Source: Pleodorina starrii
Lineage: Eukaryota > Chlorophyta > Chlorophyceae > Chlamydomonadales > Volvocaceae
DNA length: 64,000 nt
Direction of reading: 5' to 3'
NCBI GenBank assembly: GCA_030267565.1
Contig: BRXU01000014.1
Location: 1,152,001 to 1,216,000 of the forward strand
A program made the translations under genes and the position numbers. Each line of letters starts with the position of its first letter. Position 1 is the stretch's first letter. The notes under the pieces are model-generated. The model was given only the letters and a program-made list of their open reading frames with translations. It was not told the DNA's origin and made no database searches. Positions 27,126 through 40,600 of the stretch are shown piece after piece.

Positions 27126-29489
27126 GGAACATGCTTTTCCGCTTGGGCGTCTTGGCACGTAAAGCCGACAACAGGCCAGGCCGGTAATTGGCCCGATTGT
27201 GTTTGGAGAAGCGGGACGTGGCAGCTTTGAAAGCAGGCGGGCAGGCAGGACTGTGTGCCGTGCCGCCGGGTCGAATCAAAGCAGCTTGGAATTTGGGTTT
27301 CCCTTCGGAGCGGAAGAAGGGGGATGTGGCGCATCGGGAGTGCACTGTAGGCGCCGGAAGGCGTGTGTGGGTTGGGTTGGATGCGGGCCCGTTGACGGCA
27401 TGGACAGCCCGGTTTCGGCGCGGGCAGCATACCGGTACTGTGGATACGGACGGATCCGCTCACTTCTTCCGGGCGCAGCTCGCCCGGCAGCACATTTCGG
27501 ATATGATTGCTATTATGCGAGGCGCGGGCTGGGATTGTAGTTGGGATCGCGGGCTCGCCGGTATCATGTCGTTGAGCGGTGATTGTGTGTGCCGGCTGTG
27601 CAACCCGTGACCGCGTCTTGGCAAATCGTGCAAGGGTTGCACTTTGAGCAACTTTGAGCAACTCGTTTCGCAAGGACGCGTCCTATGAACGATGTTGAAC
27701 TGCCGGGAGAATATAAAGCAGCCTTCCTAGCTGGCTCCTGGCTGCAAGCCCGACGGTTGCCCCTTGCTGCTGAAACGGGATTCGGTTTGGCTGCATGGAA
27801 CACATGTCCTGCCACCCATTTCAGAAAAATATGGGTCTCAAGTCGAGGGTTAACGCGCAAGGCAGGGCTCAGGGTCTCAAGTTGGTTGCGTGACGGTATG
27901 CAATGTTGGTACGGTAGCTCCAAATGTTCCTAACTTCGGCCAGATGTCAATTTGTTCAATTAAAGGCCTTACCGACGGCCGCGACGCTCCCAAATTGGCG
28001 CTAATTACTTCTCTTTATGTATTTGATGATGTGACCGTGATAGAAGTGGCCCTGGAGCAGCGCTGGTGTGCGACTGGGATAACGCTGTTTCGGCCATGGT
28101 GCCTAAATTCGGCCAGTTCGTAAAAGTCAGGAAACCTATCACCCAATCGTATGTTTAAGTACATACAAGCGTTCATAGAGCATTGTTATGAAGTAAAGCA
28201 AAGGTCTGGACCTGTCCGGTTGGGGGCGCCGCCAAGGTTGTCGCTGCCGCTTGACCCGTGGGCCTGAGGAATCCGTGTGGCGCGCGACCGCTTGACACCA
28301 GTTACGCCGCCGACAGTGGCCGGAAGGACTGGAATAGCAACTAATATAATAAGGCAACTCAATAGGGCCATAACCGTGCGTTGGCGCATTTCACAAGTCG
28401 TGGTGAAGACAACTGGCCGAAATTTTAAAGGATCGTTTCGGCCGGGACGGTCTAGTCCGGAAGGTAAACGCAGCTGGCGCCTAGCACAATTCGATTAATA
28501 TGTATAAACAAGTTTGGTTGCAAAGGCCAAGGGTGTACGGAAACGAATTGAGTGCGACAATCGCGAAAAACGCTGACTGGCCGAATTTAGGCGCACCCAA
28601 TATTTAGGCACATTTGGAGCTACTGCGCCTATCCAAAAAAACTTTCTGGTCAATCTCTGGGTTGAGCCAGTGTGATTTATACATATTTAATTTGCACCAC
28701 TTATACGTTATTCGAAACTGTCTAGTGTTCATCTACGGAAGAGAGCCTGGAAGGTGCAAGCACTGGTTCTCTGAATGGCTATAGTGGCGTACGTGCTTGT
28801 ATTATGAACACCAATGCATTTTCATTGATGTCATGTGAATGTCCTGGAAAACGTTGGGCTAGCACAAACTTGACGGAATGGCGTTCGCCTCTGGGCCAGG
28901 TAGCCCGCAGGCGTCGTCTATCATCGGACCTTTTGGTTCGCGCGTCAGTAGCTTCTTGCATGCCCTACAGGCTCCGGTTTCAGGTAAACGTCGACGCTGG
29001 CTGTGCAAGTGCGTGACAGCGCATGGTAGCAGGCGCCCGCCAGACGGGTACCGGTATTCTGTGTCATAAAATGCTGTTTTCCCGTCTCATCTCGAGTATT
29101 CCTCGCCATGCAACGGGCCTGCTGTTTACCCGCGCCGGTTGCGGTTGCATTTCGCGTTTGGCCAGCCTCAGTGCAGCGCCATTGTGCGCTTACTGATAAC
29201 ATGCTTATGCGCAGAATAAGTTGTGGGAAACGCCGCCCGACCGTTGAGGTGCCGGTCGTTGAGTCCGTCCGTAGTTAAGGCTGGTTGGCCGCCCGCTGCT
29301 GGAGCGCCTTTCCCATCCGCACGCCCCGGGGGCCGCTCCGCAGGCTGCCGGTCCAAGCACGCCGAGTCCGAAGGCGGCGGCGTGGGAGCCGACGCACTCG
29401 GCCTGCTGTGCGGCCAACAACCAGCTTCACCGGCGCGCCAGCTGCGCGCGGACGCCGGCCCCAGCGACGCCCGCAAGGGCCCTTTCCAC
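27126..29489. other. AT-richer spacer upstream of the guanylyl cyclase gene
   Basis: Contains the 3' UTR of mL45, the inverted-repeat element at 27914-28623, and the 5' region of the cyclase gene. A frame at 28804-28983 ends at a good donor (CAG|GTAAAC) and could be a 5' exon, but no downstream acceptor gives a compatible phase, so it is not called. Nothing else is recognised. Confidence 0.5.
27914..28623. mobile_element. Nested inverted-repeat element (MITE-like)
   Basis: GTAGCTCCAAATGTTCCTAA at 27914-27933 pairs with 28604-28623 in inverted orientation with one mismatch. Inside, GCCTAAATTCGGCCAGT at 28101-28117 pairs perfectly with 28576-28592. The interior is AT-rich with several CTGGCCGAA motifs and has no open frame of note. 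Size (710 bp) and structure suggest a non-autonomous DNA transposon. No target-site duplication is obvious. Confidence 0.5.
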
Positions 29490-32400
29490 ATGATTGGCGC
29501 TGCTGCTCCTGCCGCCGAAGGCCAGGCCCTAGCCCTGCTGGCGGCCCCTTCACCAACGGCCCAGATCCTGGCCATTCTCAGGGTCGAGCCCGCGCCCGCC
29601 TACCCAGATGCCTCCGCCCGCCGCGGCCGCTGCACCACCACCCCCGACCCGGGCGTCCGCACCGCCTGCCTCCCCAAGCCGCTGCTGCGCTGGCTGCGTT
29701 GCGCGTCGTCGCCCACATCCTCGTCACACCACGGCCGTCGCCGCTGCCATCGGAGCGGCGGTGGCGGCGATGGCAGCATTAGCAGCGATTCCCAAGACGG
29801 AGTCAGCGACGGCGGTGAGCTGGAGGTGGAGGAGCACAGCGCCGATGTGGATGATAACGACGTCTTCGAGAGTGAGGAGGACAACGGCGATGAGGGGCCC
29901 GGCCGCAGCGGCGGCGGCGGCGGTGCGAGCGCTGCGGCGCTGTGCGGGCTGCGCGCCCGTGGCGGCGGTGGCGGTGCCGGCCGCAGCGGCGGCGGCGGCG
30001 CCGGGGCCTGCAGCTGGGCGGTGGAGGCTGTGTCTGCAGTGCCTCTGGCGGGCTGCTCCAGCCCAGAGGAGTACGCGGAGGCGCTGCGGCGGTTGATGGT
30101 TTCGGAGCCGGGCTTGCGGCGGACGCTCCGCGACGCTGCCAGGTAGGTTAAGGTTTCGGAGCGGGACGCTGCAGAGCGTGGAACGGGCGTGGGATACCGC
30201 GGCTCATGGACAGTGCGCCGCACGTTTGCAGATTACTCTTTACGCTTGCCTGCCGCTGAGGCCGCCAAAGTCGCTGCTGCTCGGACCTCACTCCCTTGCT
30301 CAAACGAAACCCCTGCCCGTTTCATCTTTGTTATTCTGCCAACGAAAGCCCTTGCCCGTTGTCCCGCGACCCCTGCCGCCAGGGCTGCCGTACAAGGCAA
30401 GCTGTTCGAAGCCACGTTCCTCCTTAGCTGCGGCGGCGGCGGCGTGGCGACTCATCCACACCCGTCTTCCGGGTCCTGGCGCGGATTGCCGTTCATACAG
30501 GTACGGCATGCTGGCATTGCTGATAAGAATCCCGATGCCCCAATCCCGCATAGAGCTCCTCGCTGCCTGTCCTAGTCACCACCTCCCACTCCCACCGTCC
30601 CGCAGGTGCAGACGTGCCTGCTGCCGTCGGCCGCTGTGCCCGACCGCGCCGCGAGCCGCGGCGGTGCCCGCAGCGGGAGGCGCCACGGCGGCAGCCTGAC
30701 AGCCGCCGGCAGCGGCGGGGGCGGTGGCCGCGCCTACGGCCTGCGCATCATGCACTGCGCCGCGCCGCTGCCGCCGGCGGTGACCTCGGCCGCCGGCGGC
30801 GGCGATGCCGCGCTGGCGGCGGTGGCCATGACGGCTGCAGCAGCGGCGGCGCAGCAGGCCAGCCTCAGCGTCAAGGCACTCGCCGCGGACATGGCGGAGG
30901 GCTTGATCACGGTGATCGACTACACCACGGGCGTGATACTTTACCAGAACCGCAACTCGGAGGTCTACATGGTGGGTTACATGGGGCGGGCTACCGTATG
31001 TAGAAGGTACTGGTCTAAGACTAGGAACCAGTCTTATGCTCAAGCACTGCGCACCGCACCGCACCGCTTCCCTCCGCAGGGCGAGGCACCGCCGCCGGAA
31101 GTCATGATTGCCGTGGAGGCGCGCGAGCAGCAGCTGCGCCTGCAGCAGCAGCAACAACAGGAGCACCACCACCACCAGCAGCACCGGCAGCGGAGGCTTC
31201 ATGGCGGTGGCGGCGGCGGCAGCGATGCGGGCCCCGGGCTGCTGCGGGTTCCGCTGCTGCTCCGGGAGCTGTTGCGACATGAGGCCGGGGCGCTGGAGCG
31301 CCTGCAAGCGTGCCTGGAGGCGGGGGAGGTGGGCGGGCTGGGCAGGGTGGGGTGTGGTTCGTGGTGCGTTCGGGTTAGGCACGTTACAGGAGCGGCTAGC
31401 TGGCTGGCTGGCTAGCTGGGTCATGGGCCGCGGTGTCGGGGCGGTGGCACCAGAGCCGGACCTGTTTCTTGAAACGGCTGGTTACTGGAACCGGCGCCGT
31501 TGCCGTGTTTTATTCTTGAAGGCCTTCCCTAGCACACCGTTTGCTCACGGGGCTTCGGCCGCCGAGCCGTGGGTGATGGCTCCCGACCCGCGTTCGCACC
31601 TGTGCCCGCGTCGTCCCTGCCCTCGCCCTGCGCACAGGAGTTTGCGGAGACGGTGCAGGTCCCCTTCACCCTGGCGCCCTTCCTGGCTTCGCTGCGCCCC
31701 TCCCTGGCCTGCCAGCCCGCCAGCGCCGCCGCCGACTCCGCCGCCGCCTTTGCCGCCGCCGCCGCTGCCGCCGCCACGACGGTGGTGGCGGCGGCGCCGC
31801 CGCACCTCAGCAGCGTGGGGCCTCTTGTGCCGGTCGCGCAACCCGCCACCGTCGTCTCGCCGCCCGACGACGCAGCCGCCGCGGGCGCCGTCGCAGACGC
31901 ATGCGTCACAGAGGGCGCCGCCGCTGCCGCCGTCGGCGGAGCCGGCGTGGATGGCTTGCCGGCGCTTGGGCAGCAGCAAGCCGCCGCATTGTTCCTCCGC
32001 AACGCATCCTCAGGCCAAATTAAGGTGCAGCAACCAAACCAGCAGCAGCTGGCTGCGGCGGCAGCGCCGCCGCCGCCGCCGCAGTTGCAGGGGTCGTTAC
32101 AGGAGCGTCGTGCGTACAGCGGCGCGTGCAACGGCAACGGCAGCGCCGGCGGCGCGGCGGCCGCCTCGTCTCACCACGGCCTCGCCCCCCGCGTCTGCTC
32201 CGGAACCTCACGCCTAGGCCGTATGACGCGGCCCGGTGACCTGCCGTCCGGTTCTGGCCACCCACCCATCACAGCGCCGCCGCCGCCGCCGTCGCAGGGC
32301 GGCGGATGCAGCGGCGACCGCGATACGGTATTCCCATCGGACGGCGACGGCGCCGCCGCCGCGGCGGCGGCAACGGCTGCCGCCGCGGAAGCGGACGGCC

Positions 32401-34630
32401 GTAATGTGCCCCTCCTGCCGCCGCGGCCGCTGAACATCCCGTCCCGGACGCTCCTGGCCTGCTCCCTGACCACGTCGCCGGCGGCGCCGTCGGCGGAGGC
32501 CTTGCCGCCGCTGCTGGTGCCGGCCAGCGCCGTGCCTGCGCACGTCGCCGCCGCCGGCAGCGTCGGCAGCACCGGCGGCGGCAGCATTTTCGCCTCCGCC
32601 GCCGCTGGGACCGCCGTGGGCGCCGTGACGTCGGGCGGCTCCGGATCCTCCCCGCGCGATGTGGGTCAGTCCTCCCTTACGAGCCTGGCGCGGCGCATGA
32701 CGCGCTTCCTCGCCCGCACCCACACCCCCGTCGGCAGCGCCGGCTCCCTGCGAAGCGCCGGCAGCGGCACTGCCAGCGGCAACGCTAGCCCGCTGCTGGG
32801 CCTCGGCCCGCTGCGCATCTTGCGCACGCACAACTCCAGGGCAGCGGCGGCGGCGCCGCCGCCGCCGCCGCCGTCGGTGCCACCGCCGGGCGTCGGCGTC
32901 GGCCTGAACCCGCCGTACGAAGCGGCGTCATTGGGTGTCGACGACGCGGAGGCGGCGGAGCGCGAGGCGGAGGACTGCCGTACGTCGGGCCGATCCACGC
33001 CGCCCAAGGCGCCGTGGGTTGCTGTCGCCGCCGCCGCGGCGCGGGAGGCGGCGACACGAGAGGCGGGCGGCGTCCTTTCCACGGCGGCTTCCGATGGCCT
33101 CGTCTCGGCCTTCAGCCGCAAGCTGCTGCCGCGCGACCCGCGGCGCCATTCACAGCAGCTGCCACAGCCGCTGGCTGAGCCGCCGCCGCCACAACAGCAG
33201 CCGTGGTCGCCCCAGTCCGCCGACGCCTCCGGCGCCGTCGGCACCGCGCGACCCGTGACAGGCCGCGCCTCGACGGGCTCATGCAGCCTCAGCCGCGCAA
33301 CCGTGAACTTCCATCTTGCGGAGCGCCGCGCAGCCGCCGCCGCGGCAGCGGCGCGGGGCCCCATGGGCAAGCGCTGGTCGATCGGCGCGAACCCGCGCAT
33401 GACGCCGTACGAGTCGGCGCCCGCCGGGGCTCATGGCGGCGGCGGCTTGGCGCCGGCGGCGAGGCCGGCGACCGCCGCCGCGACCTTCACGGGCTTTGTC
33501 CGCACCGGCGCGCTGGGCGTGACGGCCGCCCAGACGGCCGCCGCGTTTGGCTTCGCCGTCGGCAGCCCCGGCAGCTGCGGCGCCGCCGCAGCTGCCAGTC
33601 TTCCGCTGCCGACGCCGTCGCAGCGGCGGTACGGCGCGTCGAGCCCTCGCGCGAGGGCGCAGAGCATCCTGGTGGCGCCGCGCCGGCCGGCGCCCATCCC
33701 TGGAGCGCCCTCGGCCTCAATGGCCGTCGGTGGCGGCGCCGCGGCCGGCGCCGCCGGCGGCAGCTTTTTCAGCGGCCTCATCGGTGGCGGCGGCGGCGGC
33801 GGCGGCTTCGACGGCTCCATCGGCACGGCTCCCCCGGCGATGGCGACGCTCGCCGCCGGCAGGGCTGACGGGGACGGCGGCGCCGCCGGCGGCGAGTTGC
33901 GGGTGGCCTCCCGAAGCAACTCCATCCTGCAGGTGTGCACTGGTGACGGTGTCGTCGTCGTGCGTGTGTGTGCTGCGGCTAGGGGCTAGGGGCTAGGGAC
34001 TAGGGACTGGGGACTAGGGGTGCATATTTTGAGTGTTTGGTCAATCGGATACACATAGTGCACGCGTGCGTGCGTCCGCGTGTGCGTGCGTGCGTGTTTG
34101 CGCGAGTGTGTAGTGTGGATGCGGATGCGTGCTTGTGCAATCGCGGCGGCTCCCTGACGTCTGGTCTGGGAGCAAAGGTGTCGAGCCACGGCGAATGACC
34201 GTCGCACCCGCGCGCATGAGCCGCGACGGTGTCCTCCGCTTCCTGTCCCAGCCGCTTCCTGCTCGCGCCTTGCTCGTCCCTTGGCTGTGTTGTTGCGTAC
34301 CAGTGCTTGCCTGGCAACCGCCACAACTATCCCTGCGGCCCATCCGTATACGGAACCCTCCCCGCCGACCGGACCCTGCCCCGCCCAATCGCTGGGCACC
34401 GCGGGGTCCGTCCGCCGACGTTTTCTCCGTTCCTTTCACTGCGGACCGTGTGCTTGACCTCGCCCCACACGACTCGAGCCGCAGGCGATCATGTCACTCC
34501 CCGAGCGGAGCCACTTCTTCAACCGACGCCGCCAGTCGTCCGCAGCCCGCGCGTTCGGCGGCGTCTCCGCCACCCACGCGCGTTATTCCATGGACCTCCG
34601 ATCCGGCTCCACCGGCGGACACTGCCCGCC

Positions 34631-34661
<31 letters not shown>

Positions 34662-37600
34662 AGCGTCACAGATTGCAACTACAACGGCGGCGGCGCCGCT
34701 GCCGCCGCTGCTGCCGGCAGCTTGCTCGAGCAGCGTACCTCTGGCGGCGTCGGCACGACCCGCACTTCCTGCGGCGACAGGCCTCCCGACGGAGACTCGA
34801 TGTACATCATGTACGGCGTCGGCGGCGGTGCCGGCGGCGGCGGCGCCGGCTTGACGGGCGACCTGTCTGACCTGGAGGCGTCGCCGTACGCGCTGCGAAT
34901 CGACAGCGTCACGGCACTCAAGGCGACCCGGATCCGGAGGCCGCCGCCACGGCGCGCGTCGTCGCAGTCGTCGTTGCGGCGGCTGCGCAACGGCACCGCC
35001 CCCGCCGCTGCGGCAGCGGCGGCGGCCGGCGGCGGTCCCGCGGAGCCGGCGGCGGAACGGCTGTCCCCACCTAACGGCCCGGCGCCGCCGCCGACCGCGG
35101 ACCGCGACGGCGCCGCCGCCGCCGCGGCGATGCAACCTTATGCGGTCCCTGCCGCCGGTGGCGCAGATGCCGCCGCCGCCGCCACAACGGGCAGCAGCGA
35201 TGCGGCCGTCCCCGTGGCCCTGCCCGTGACTCAACCGGAAGGGGTCAAGGGCGGCGAAGCGGCGGCTCCGCCGGTCGACGACGTTGCCAGGTGGCGTGGA
35301 AGCACCGGCTCCATGCCGACGGGTCCGCCGCCGTACGACGCTTGCGGCGCTGCCGCCGCCGCCAATGGCGACAGCGCCATCGAGGCGGCTATTGCCGCCG
35401 CTGCGTCGCCCTGCTCCCGCCGCGAAAACTCGTTCGCAGGGGCTTCCTCGCATTCGCAAGTGTTGCAGGCAGCGGTGCCGCCGCTGCCGCGTCGCTCCCA
35501 GCCAGCGGTGGTCCCGGAGCCGGAGGGCGACGGTGGGCGGCTGCTGGATGGCGGCAGCGCCACCGTCACCGCCGCCGCCGCCGTCGAGTCTGCTGGCGAC
35601 GCAGCGGCAGCGCCTCCGCCGCCGGCGGCGGCGCTTCAGGGTAGCCCATCCAGCTGCCACCAAGCGATCCAGGGATTGCTGGTGGGTCTGCACGCCTTGA
35701 AACGCGATGTGCAGTCATGCACGTCTGGCGGCAACCTTCTGCCAGGCCGTGCCGCCGCTGGCTGCAGCGATGGCGGCGGCGCCGACGGCGCCGACTTCCG
35801 GCCGTGGCATTCTTCCGCGCTGGACCCGACGCCGGCAGGGCCCGCGGCGGCGTCCGCCGTCACCTCGTCGCTGCCGCGGCCGACGTCGCTCCTGAGCTTG
35901 CAGCTGAAGGCCTACGGGAGCAGCAGCGGCAACGGCAGCGCCGGCGGCGGCGGCGGCGGCAGCGCCGGCGGCGGCGGCGGCAGCGGTGGTGCCGGTTCGG
36001 GCGTGCGGCGGCTCGCGGAGGCGCTCGTGAGCCCCTTTCCGGCCGACGCGGCCGCCGTCAGCGCCGTCGCCGACATGTCGGACCGACTGGATCTCTTTTT
36101 GCCGCCGCCGCCGCAGCTGCCGCCGCCGCCGCCACAGCTGCCGCCGCCGCCGCAGCTGCCGCCGCCGACGGCGGAGGCGATGATCTGCGACGCGGGCTCG
36201 GATGGTACAGGCAACGGTACGGCTGTAACCACGCCTGACGCCAGCATCCTTGTGGCCACGGGCTCCGAAGACGCTCCGAAGGAGCAGCTGCTGGCTGGCT
36301 CGGAGGAGCCGGCGGAGGCCGGCGGCGGCGGCGGCGGTGACGGCGGCGACGGCGGCAGCAGCGCGGGGCTCTTCGTTTTGGGAGGCGACGGCGGCGGCGA
36401 CGCCGCCAGCTGCGCAACGGACGGCTACGGATGCGGCGACGCGGCGCCGTCGGCGACGCTGGCGGGAGTGCTGCTGGGCGCCGCCAGCGACGGCGCCGCC
36501 GGCATGCCCTCCGCCACCAGCATCGTCGCCGCGGCGGCTGCGGCGCTGATGGAGGCGGCGCCGAAGCCGCCGCGCCCCGGCAGCCGGACGCGCGGCGGCG
36601 CCGCCAGTTGCGGCGGCGTTGGCAGCCTCAACCTGTTCAACGTGAGGGTCTCTCCGTCGGCCCGCGGCGGCAGCGCAGCCGCCGCCGCCGCCAACCTCCT
36701 TAGCGGCCTGCTGAGTAACCCCGGTCGGAATCGCAGCGACAGCGGCAGCGGCGGCGGCGCCGCCGCCGCCGCCGCCGCGGAGGGCCGCCGCGGCGTGTTG
36801 GACACGCTGTCGCTGGAGATGACGCGGCTGGGGGCGCCGTCCAAGGGCTCAGGGGAAGAGAAGCGGGAGCGGAAGCGGGAGAGCTTGGACATAGGTGCGC
36901 GGTGCGGCGCGGGCTTGTCAGCGTTCTTACGTCAGAAGGGAGGGCATTTCGCGGCTGTATGCGGGAAAGGTCCTTGGCAAACCTTTTGCCTCTGCGTGCG
37001 TGTCTGCGTGCGTGTCTGCGTGCGTGTCTGTGCTCGTGTCTGCGTGCGTGTCTGCGTGCGTGTCTGCGTGCGTGTCTGTGCTCGTGTCTGCGTGCGTGTC
37101 TGCGTGCGTGTCTGCGTGCGTGTCTGCGTGCGTGTCTGCGTGCGTGTCTGCGTGCGTGTCTGCGTGCGTGTCTGTGCTCGTGTCTGTGCTCGTGTCTGCG
37201 TGCGTGTCTGCGTGCGTGTCTGCGTGCGTGTCTGCGTGCGTGTTTGTGCTCGTGTCTGCGTGCGTGTCTGCGTGCGTGTCTGCGTGCGTGTCTGCGTGCG
37301 TGTCTGTGCTCGTGTCTGCGTGCGTGTCTGCGTGCGTGTCTGCGTGCGTGTCTGCGTGCGTGTCTGCGTGCGTGTCTGCGTGCGTGTCTGCGTGCGTGTC
37401 TGCGTGCGTGTCTGCGTGCGTGTCTGCGTGCGTGTCTGCGTGCGTGTCTGCGTGCGTGTCTGCGTGCGTGTCTGCGTGCGTGTCTGCGTGCGTGTCTGCG
37501 TGCGTGTCTGCGTGCGTGTCTGCGTGCGTGTCTGCGTGCGTGTCTGCGTGCGTGTCTGCGTGCGTGTCTGTGCTCGTGTCTGCGTGCGTGTCTGCGTGCG

Positions 37601-40600
37601 TGTCTGTGCTCGTGTCTGTGCTCGTGTCTGCGTGCGTGTCTGCGTGCGTGTCTGCGTGCGTGTCTGCGTGCGTGTCTGCGTGCGTGTCTGCGTGCGTGTC
37701 TGCGTGCGTGTCTGCGTGCGTGTCTGCGTGCGTGTCTGTGCTCGTGTCTGCGTGCGTGTCTGCGTGCGTGTCTGCGTGCGTGTCTGCGTGCGTGTCTGCG
37801 TGCGTGTCTGCGTGCGTGTCTGCGTGCGTGTCTGCGTGCGTGTCTGCGTGCGTGTCTGCGTGCGTGTCTGCGTGCGTGTCTGCGTGCGTGTCTGCGTGCG
37901 TGTCTGCGTGCGTGTCTGCGTGCGTGTCTGCGTGCGTGTCTGCGTGCGTGTCTGCGTGCGTGTCTGCGTGCGTGTCTGCGTGCGTGTCTGCGTGCGTGTC
38001 TGCGTGCGTGTCTGCGTGCGTGTCTGCGTGCGTGTCTGTGCTCGTGTCTGTGCTCGTGTCTGCGTGCGTGTCTGCGTGCGTGTCTGCGTGCGTGTCTGCG
38101 TGCGTGTCTGCGTGCGTGTCTGCGTGCGTGTCTGCGTGCGTGTCTGCGTGCGTGTCTGCGTGCGTGTCTGCGTGCGTGTCTGCGTGCGTGTCTGCGTGCG
38201 TGTCTGCGTGCGTGTCTGCGTGCGTGTCTGCGTGCGTGTCTGTGCTCGTGTCTGTGCTCGTGTCTGCGTGCGTGTCTGCGTGCGTGTCTGCGTGCGTGTC
38301 TGCGTGCGTGTCTGCGTGCGTGTCTGCGTGCGTGTCTGCGTGCGTGTCTGCGTGCGTGTCTGCGTGCGTGTCTGCGTGCGTGTCTGCGTGCGTGTCTGCG
38401 TGCGTGTCTGCGTGCGTGTCTGCGTGCGTGTCTGCGTGCGTGTCTGCGTGTGTGTCTGTGCTCGTGTCTGCGTGCGTGTCTGCGTGCGTGTCTGCGTGCG
38501 TGTCTGCGTGCGTGTCTGCGTGCGTGTCTGCGTGCGTGTCTGCGTGCGTGTCTGCGTGCGTGTCTGTGCTCGTGTCTGTGCTCGTGTCTGCGTGCGTGTC
38601 TGCGTGCGTGTCTGCGTGCGTGTCTGCGTGCGTGTCTGCGTGCGTGTCTGCGTGCGTGTCTGCGTGCGTGTCTGCGTGCGTGTCTGCGTGCGTGTCTGCG
38701 TGCGTGTCTGCGTGCGTGTCTGCGTGCGTGTCTGCGTGCGTGTCTGTGCTCGTGTCTGCGTGCGTGTCTGCGTGCGTGTCTGTGCTCGTGTCTGTGCTCG
38801 TGTCTGCGTGCGTGTCTGCGTGCGTGTCTGCGTGCGTGTCTGCGTGCGTGTCTGCGTGCGTGTCTGCGTGCGTGTCTGCGTGCGTGTCTGCGTGCGTGTC
38901 TGCGTGCGTGTCTGCGTGCGTGTCTGTGCTCGTGTCTGCGTGCGTGTCTGCGTGCGTGTCTGCGTGCGTGTCTGCGTGCGTGTCTGCGTGCGTGTCTGCG
39001 TGCGTGTCTGCGTGCGTGTCTGTGCTCGTGTCTGCGTGCGTGTCTGCGTGCGTGTCTGCGTGCGTGTCTGCGTGCGTGTCTGCGTGCGTGTCTGCGTGCG
39101 TGTCTGCGTGCGTGTCTGCGTGCGTGTCTGCGTGCGTGTCTGCGTGCGTGTCTGTGCTCGTGTCTGTGCTCGTGTCTGCGTGCGTGTCTGCGTGCGTGTC
39201 TGCGTGCGTGTCTGCGGGCGTGTCTGCGTGCGTGTCTGCGTGCGTGTCTGCGTGCGTGTCTGCGTGCGTGTCTGCGTGCGTGTCTGTGCTCGTGTCTGCG
39301 TGCGTGTCTGTGCTCGTGTCTGCGTGCGTGTCTGCGTGCGTGTCTGCGTGCGTGTCTGCGTGCGTGTCTGCGTGCGTGTCTGTGCTCGTGTCTGTGCTCG
39401 TGTCTGCGTGCGTGTCTGCGTGCGTGTCTGCGTGCGTGTCTGCGTGCGTGTTTGTGTGCGTGTCTGCGTGCGTGTCTGCGTGCGTGTCTGCGTTCGTGTC
39501 TGCGTGCGTATCTGCGTGCGTGTCTGCGTGCGTGTCTGCGTGCGTGTCTGCGTGCGTGTCTGCGTGCGTGTCTGCGTGCGTGTCTGCGTGCGTGTCTGCG
39601 TGCGTGTCTGTGCTCGTGTCTGTGCTCGTGTCTGCGTGCGTGTCTGCGTGCGTGTCTGCGTGCGTGTCTGCGTGCGTGTCTGCGTGCGTGTCTGCGTGCG
39701 TGTCTGCGTGCGTGTCTGCGTGCGTGTCTGCGTGCGTGTCTGCGTGCGTGTCTGCGTGCGTGTCTGCGTGCGTGTCTGCGTGCGTGTCTGTGCTCGTGTC
39801 TGTGCTCGTGTCTGCGTGCGTGTCTGCGTGCGTGTCTGCGTGCGTGTCTGCGTGCGTGTCTGCGTGCGTGTCTGCGTGCGTGTCTGCGTGCGTGTCTGTG
39901 CTCGTGTCTGCGTGCGTGTCTGCGTGCGTGTCTGTGCTCGTGTCTGTGCTCGTGTCTGCGTGCGTGTCTGCGTGCGTGTCTGCGTGCGTGTCTGCGTGCG
40001 TGTCTGCGTGCGTGTCTGCGTGCGTGTCTGCGTGCGTGTCTGCGTGCGTGTCTGCGTGCGTGTCTGCGTGCGTGTCTGTGCTCGTGTCTGCGTGCGTGTC
40101 TGCGTGCGTGTCTGCGTGCGTGTCTGCGTGCGTGTCTGCGTGCGTGTCTGCGTGCGTGTCTGCGTGCGTGTCTGCGTGCGTGTCTGCGTGCGTGTCTGCG
40201 TGCGTGTCTGCGTGCGTGTCTGCGTGCGTGTCTGCGTGCGTGTCTGCGTGCGTGTCTGCGTGCGTGTCTGCGTGCGTGTCTGCGTGCGTGTCTGCGTGCG
40301 TGTCTGCGTGCGTGTCTGCGTGCGTGTCTGCGTGCGTGTCTGTGCTCGTGTCTGTGCTCGTGTCTGCGTGCGTGTCTGCGTGCGTGTCTGCGTGCGTGTC
40401 TGCGTGCGTGTCTGCGTGCGTGTCTGCGTGCGTGTCTGCGTGCGTGTCTGCGTGCGTGTCTGCGTGCGTGTCTGCGTGCGTGTCTGCGTGCGTGTCTGCG
40501 TGCGTGTCTGCGTGCGTGTCTGCGTGCGTGTCTGCGTGCGTGTCTGCGTGCGTGTCTGCGTGCGTGTCTGTGCTCGTGTCTGCGTGCGTGTCTGCGTGCG

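Noticed and set aside
28804..28983. Possible 5' exon of the guanylyl cyclase (MNTNAFSLMSCECPGK...)
   Set aside because: Good ATG and donor, but no acceptor upstream of 29490 joins it in phase without hitting a stop that I could find. Left open, not called.
29600..36892. Long minus-strand frames opposite the cyclase exons
   Set aside because: Mirror of GC-rich low-complexity coding sequence; the + strand exons splice in phase with the PAS and cyclase domains, the minus frames have no domain.
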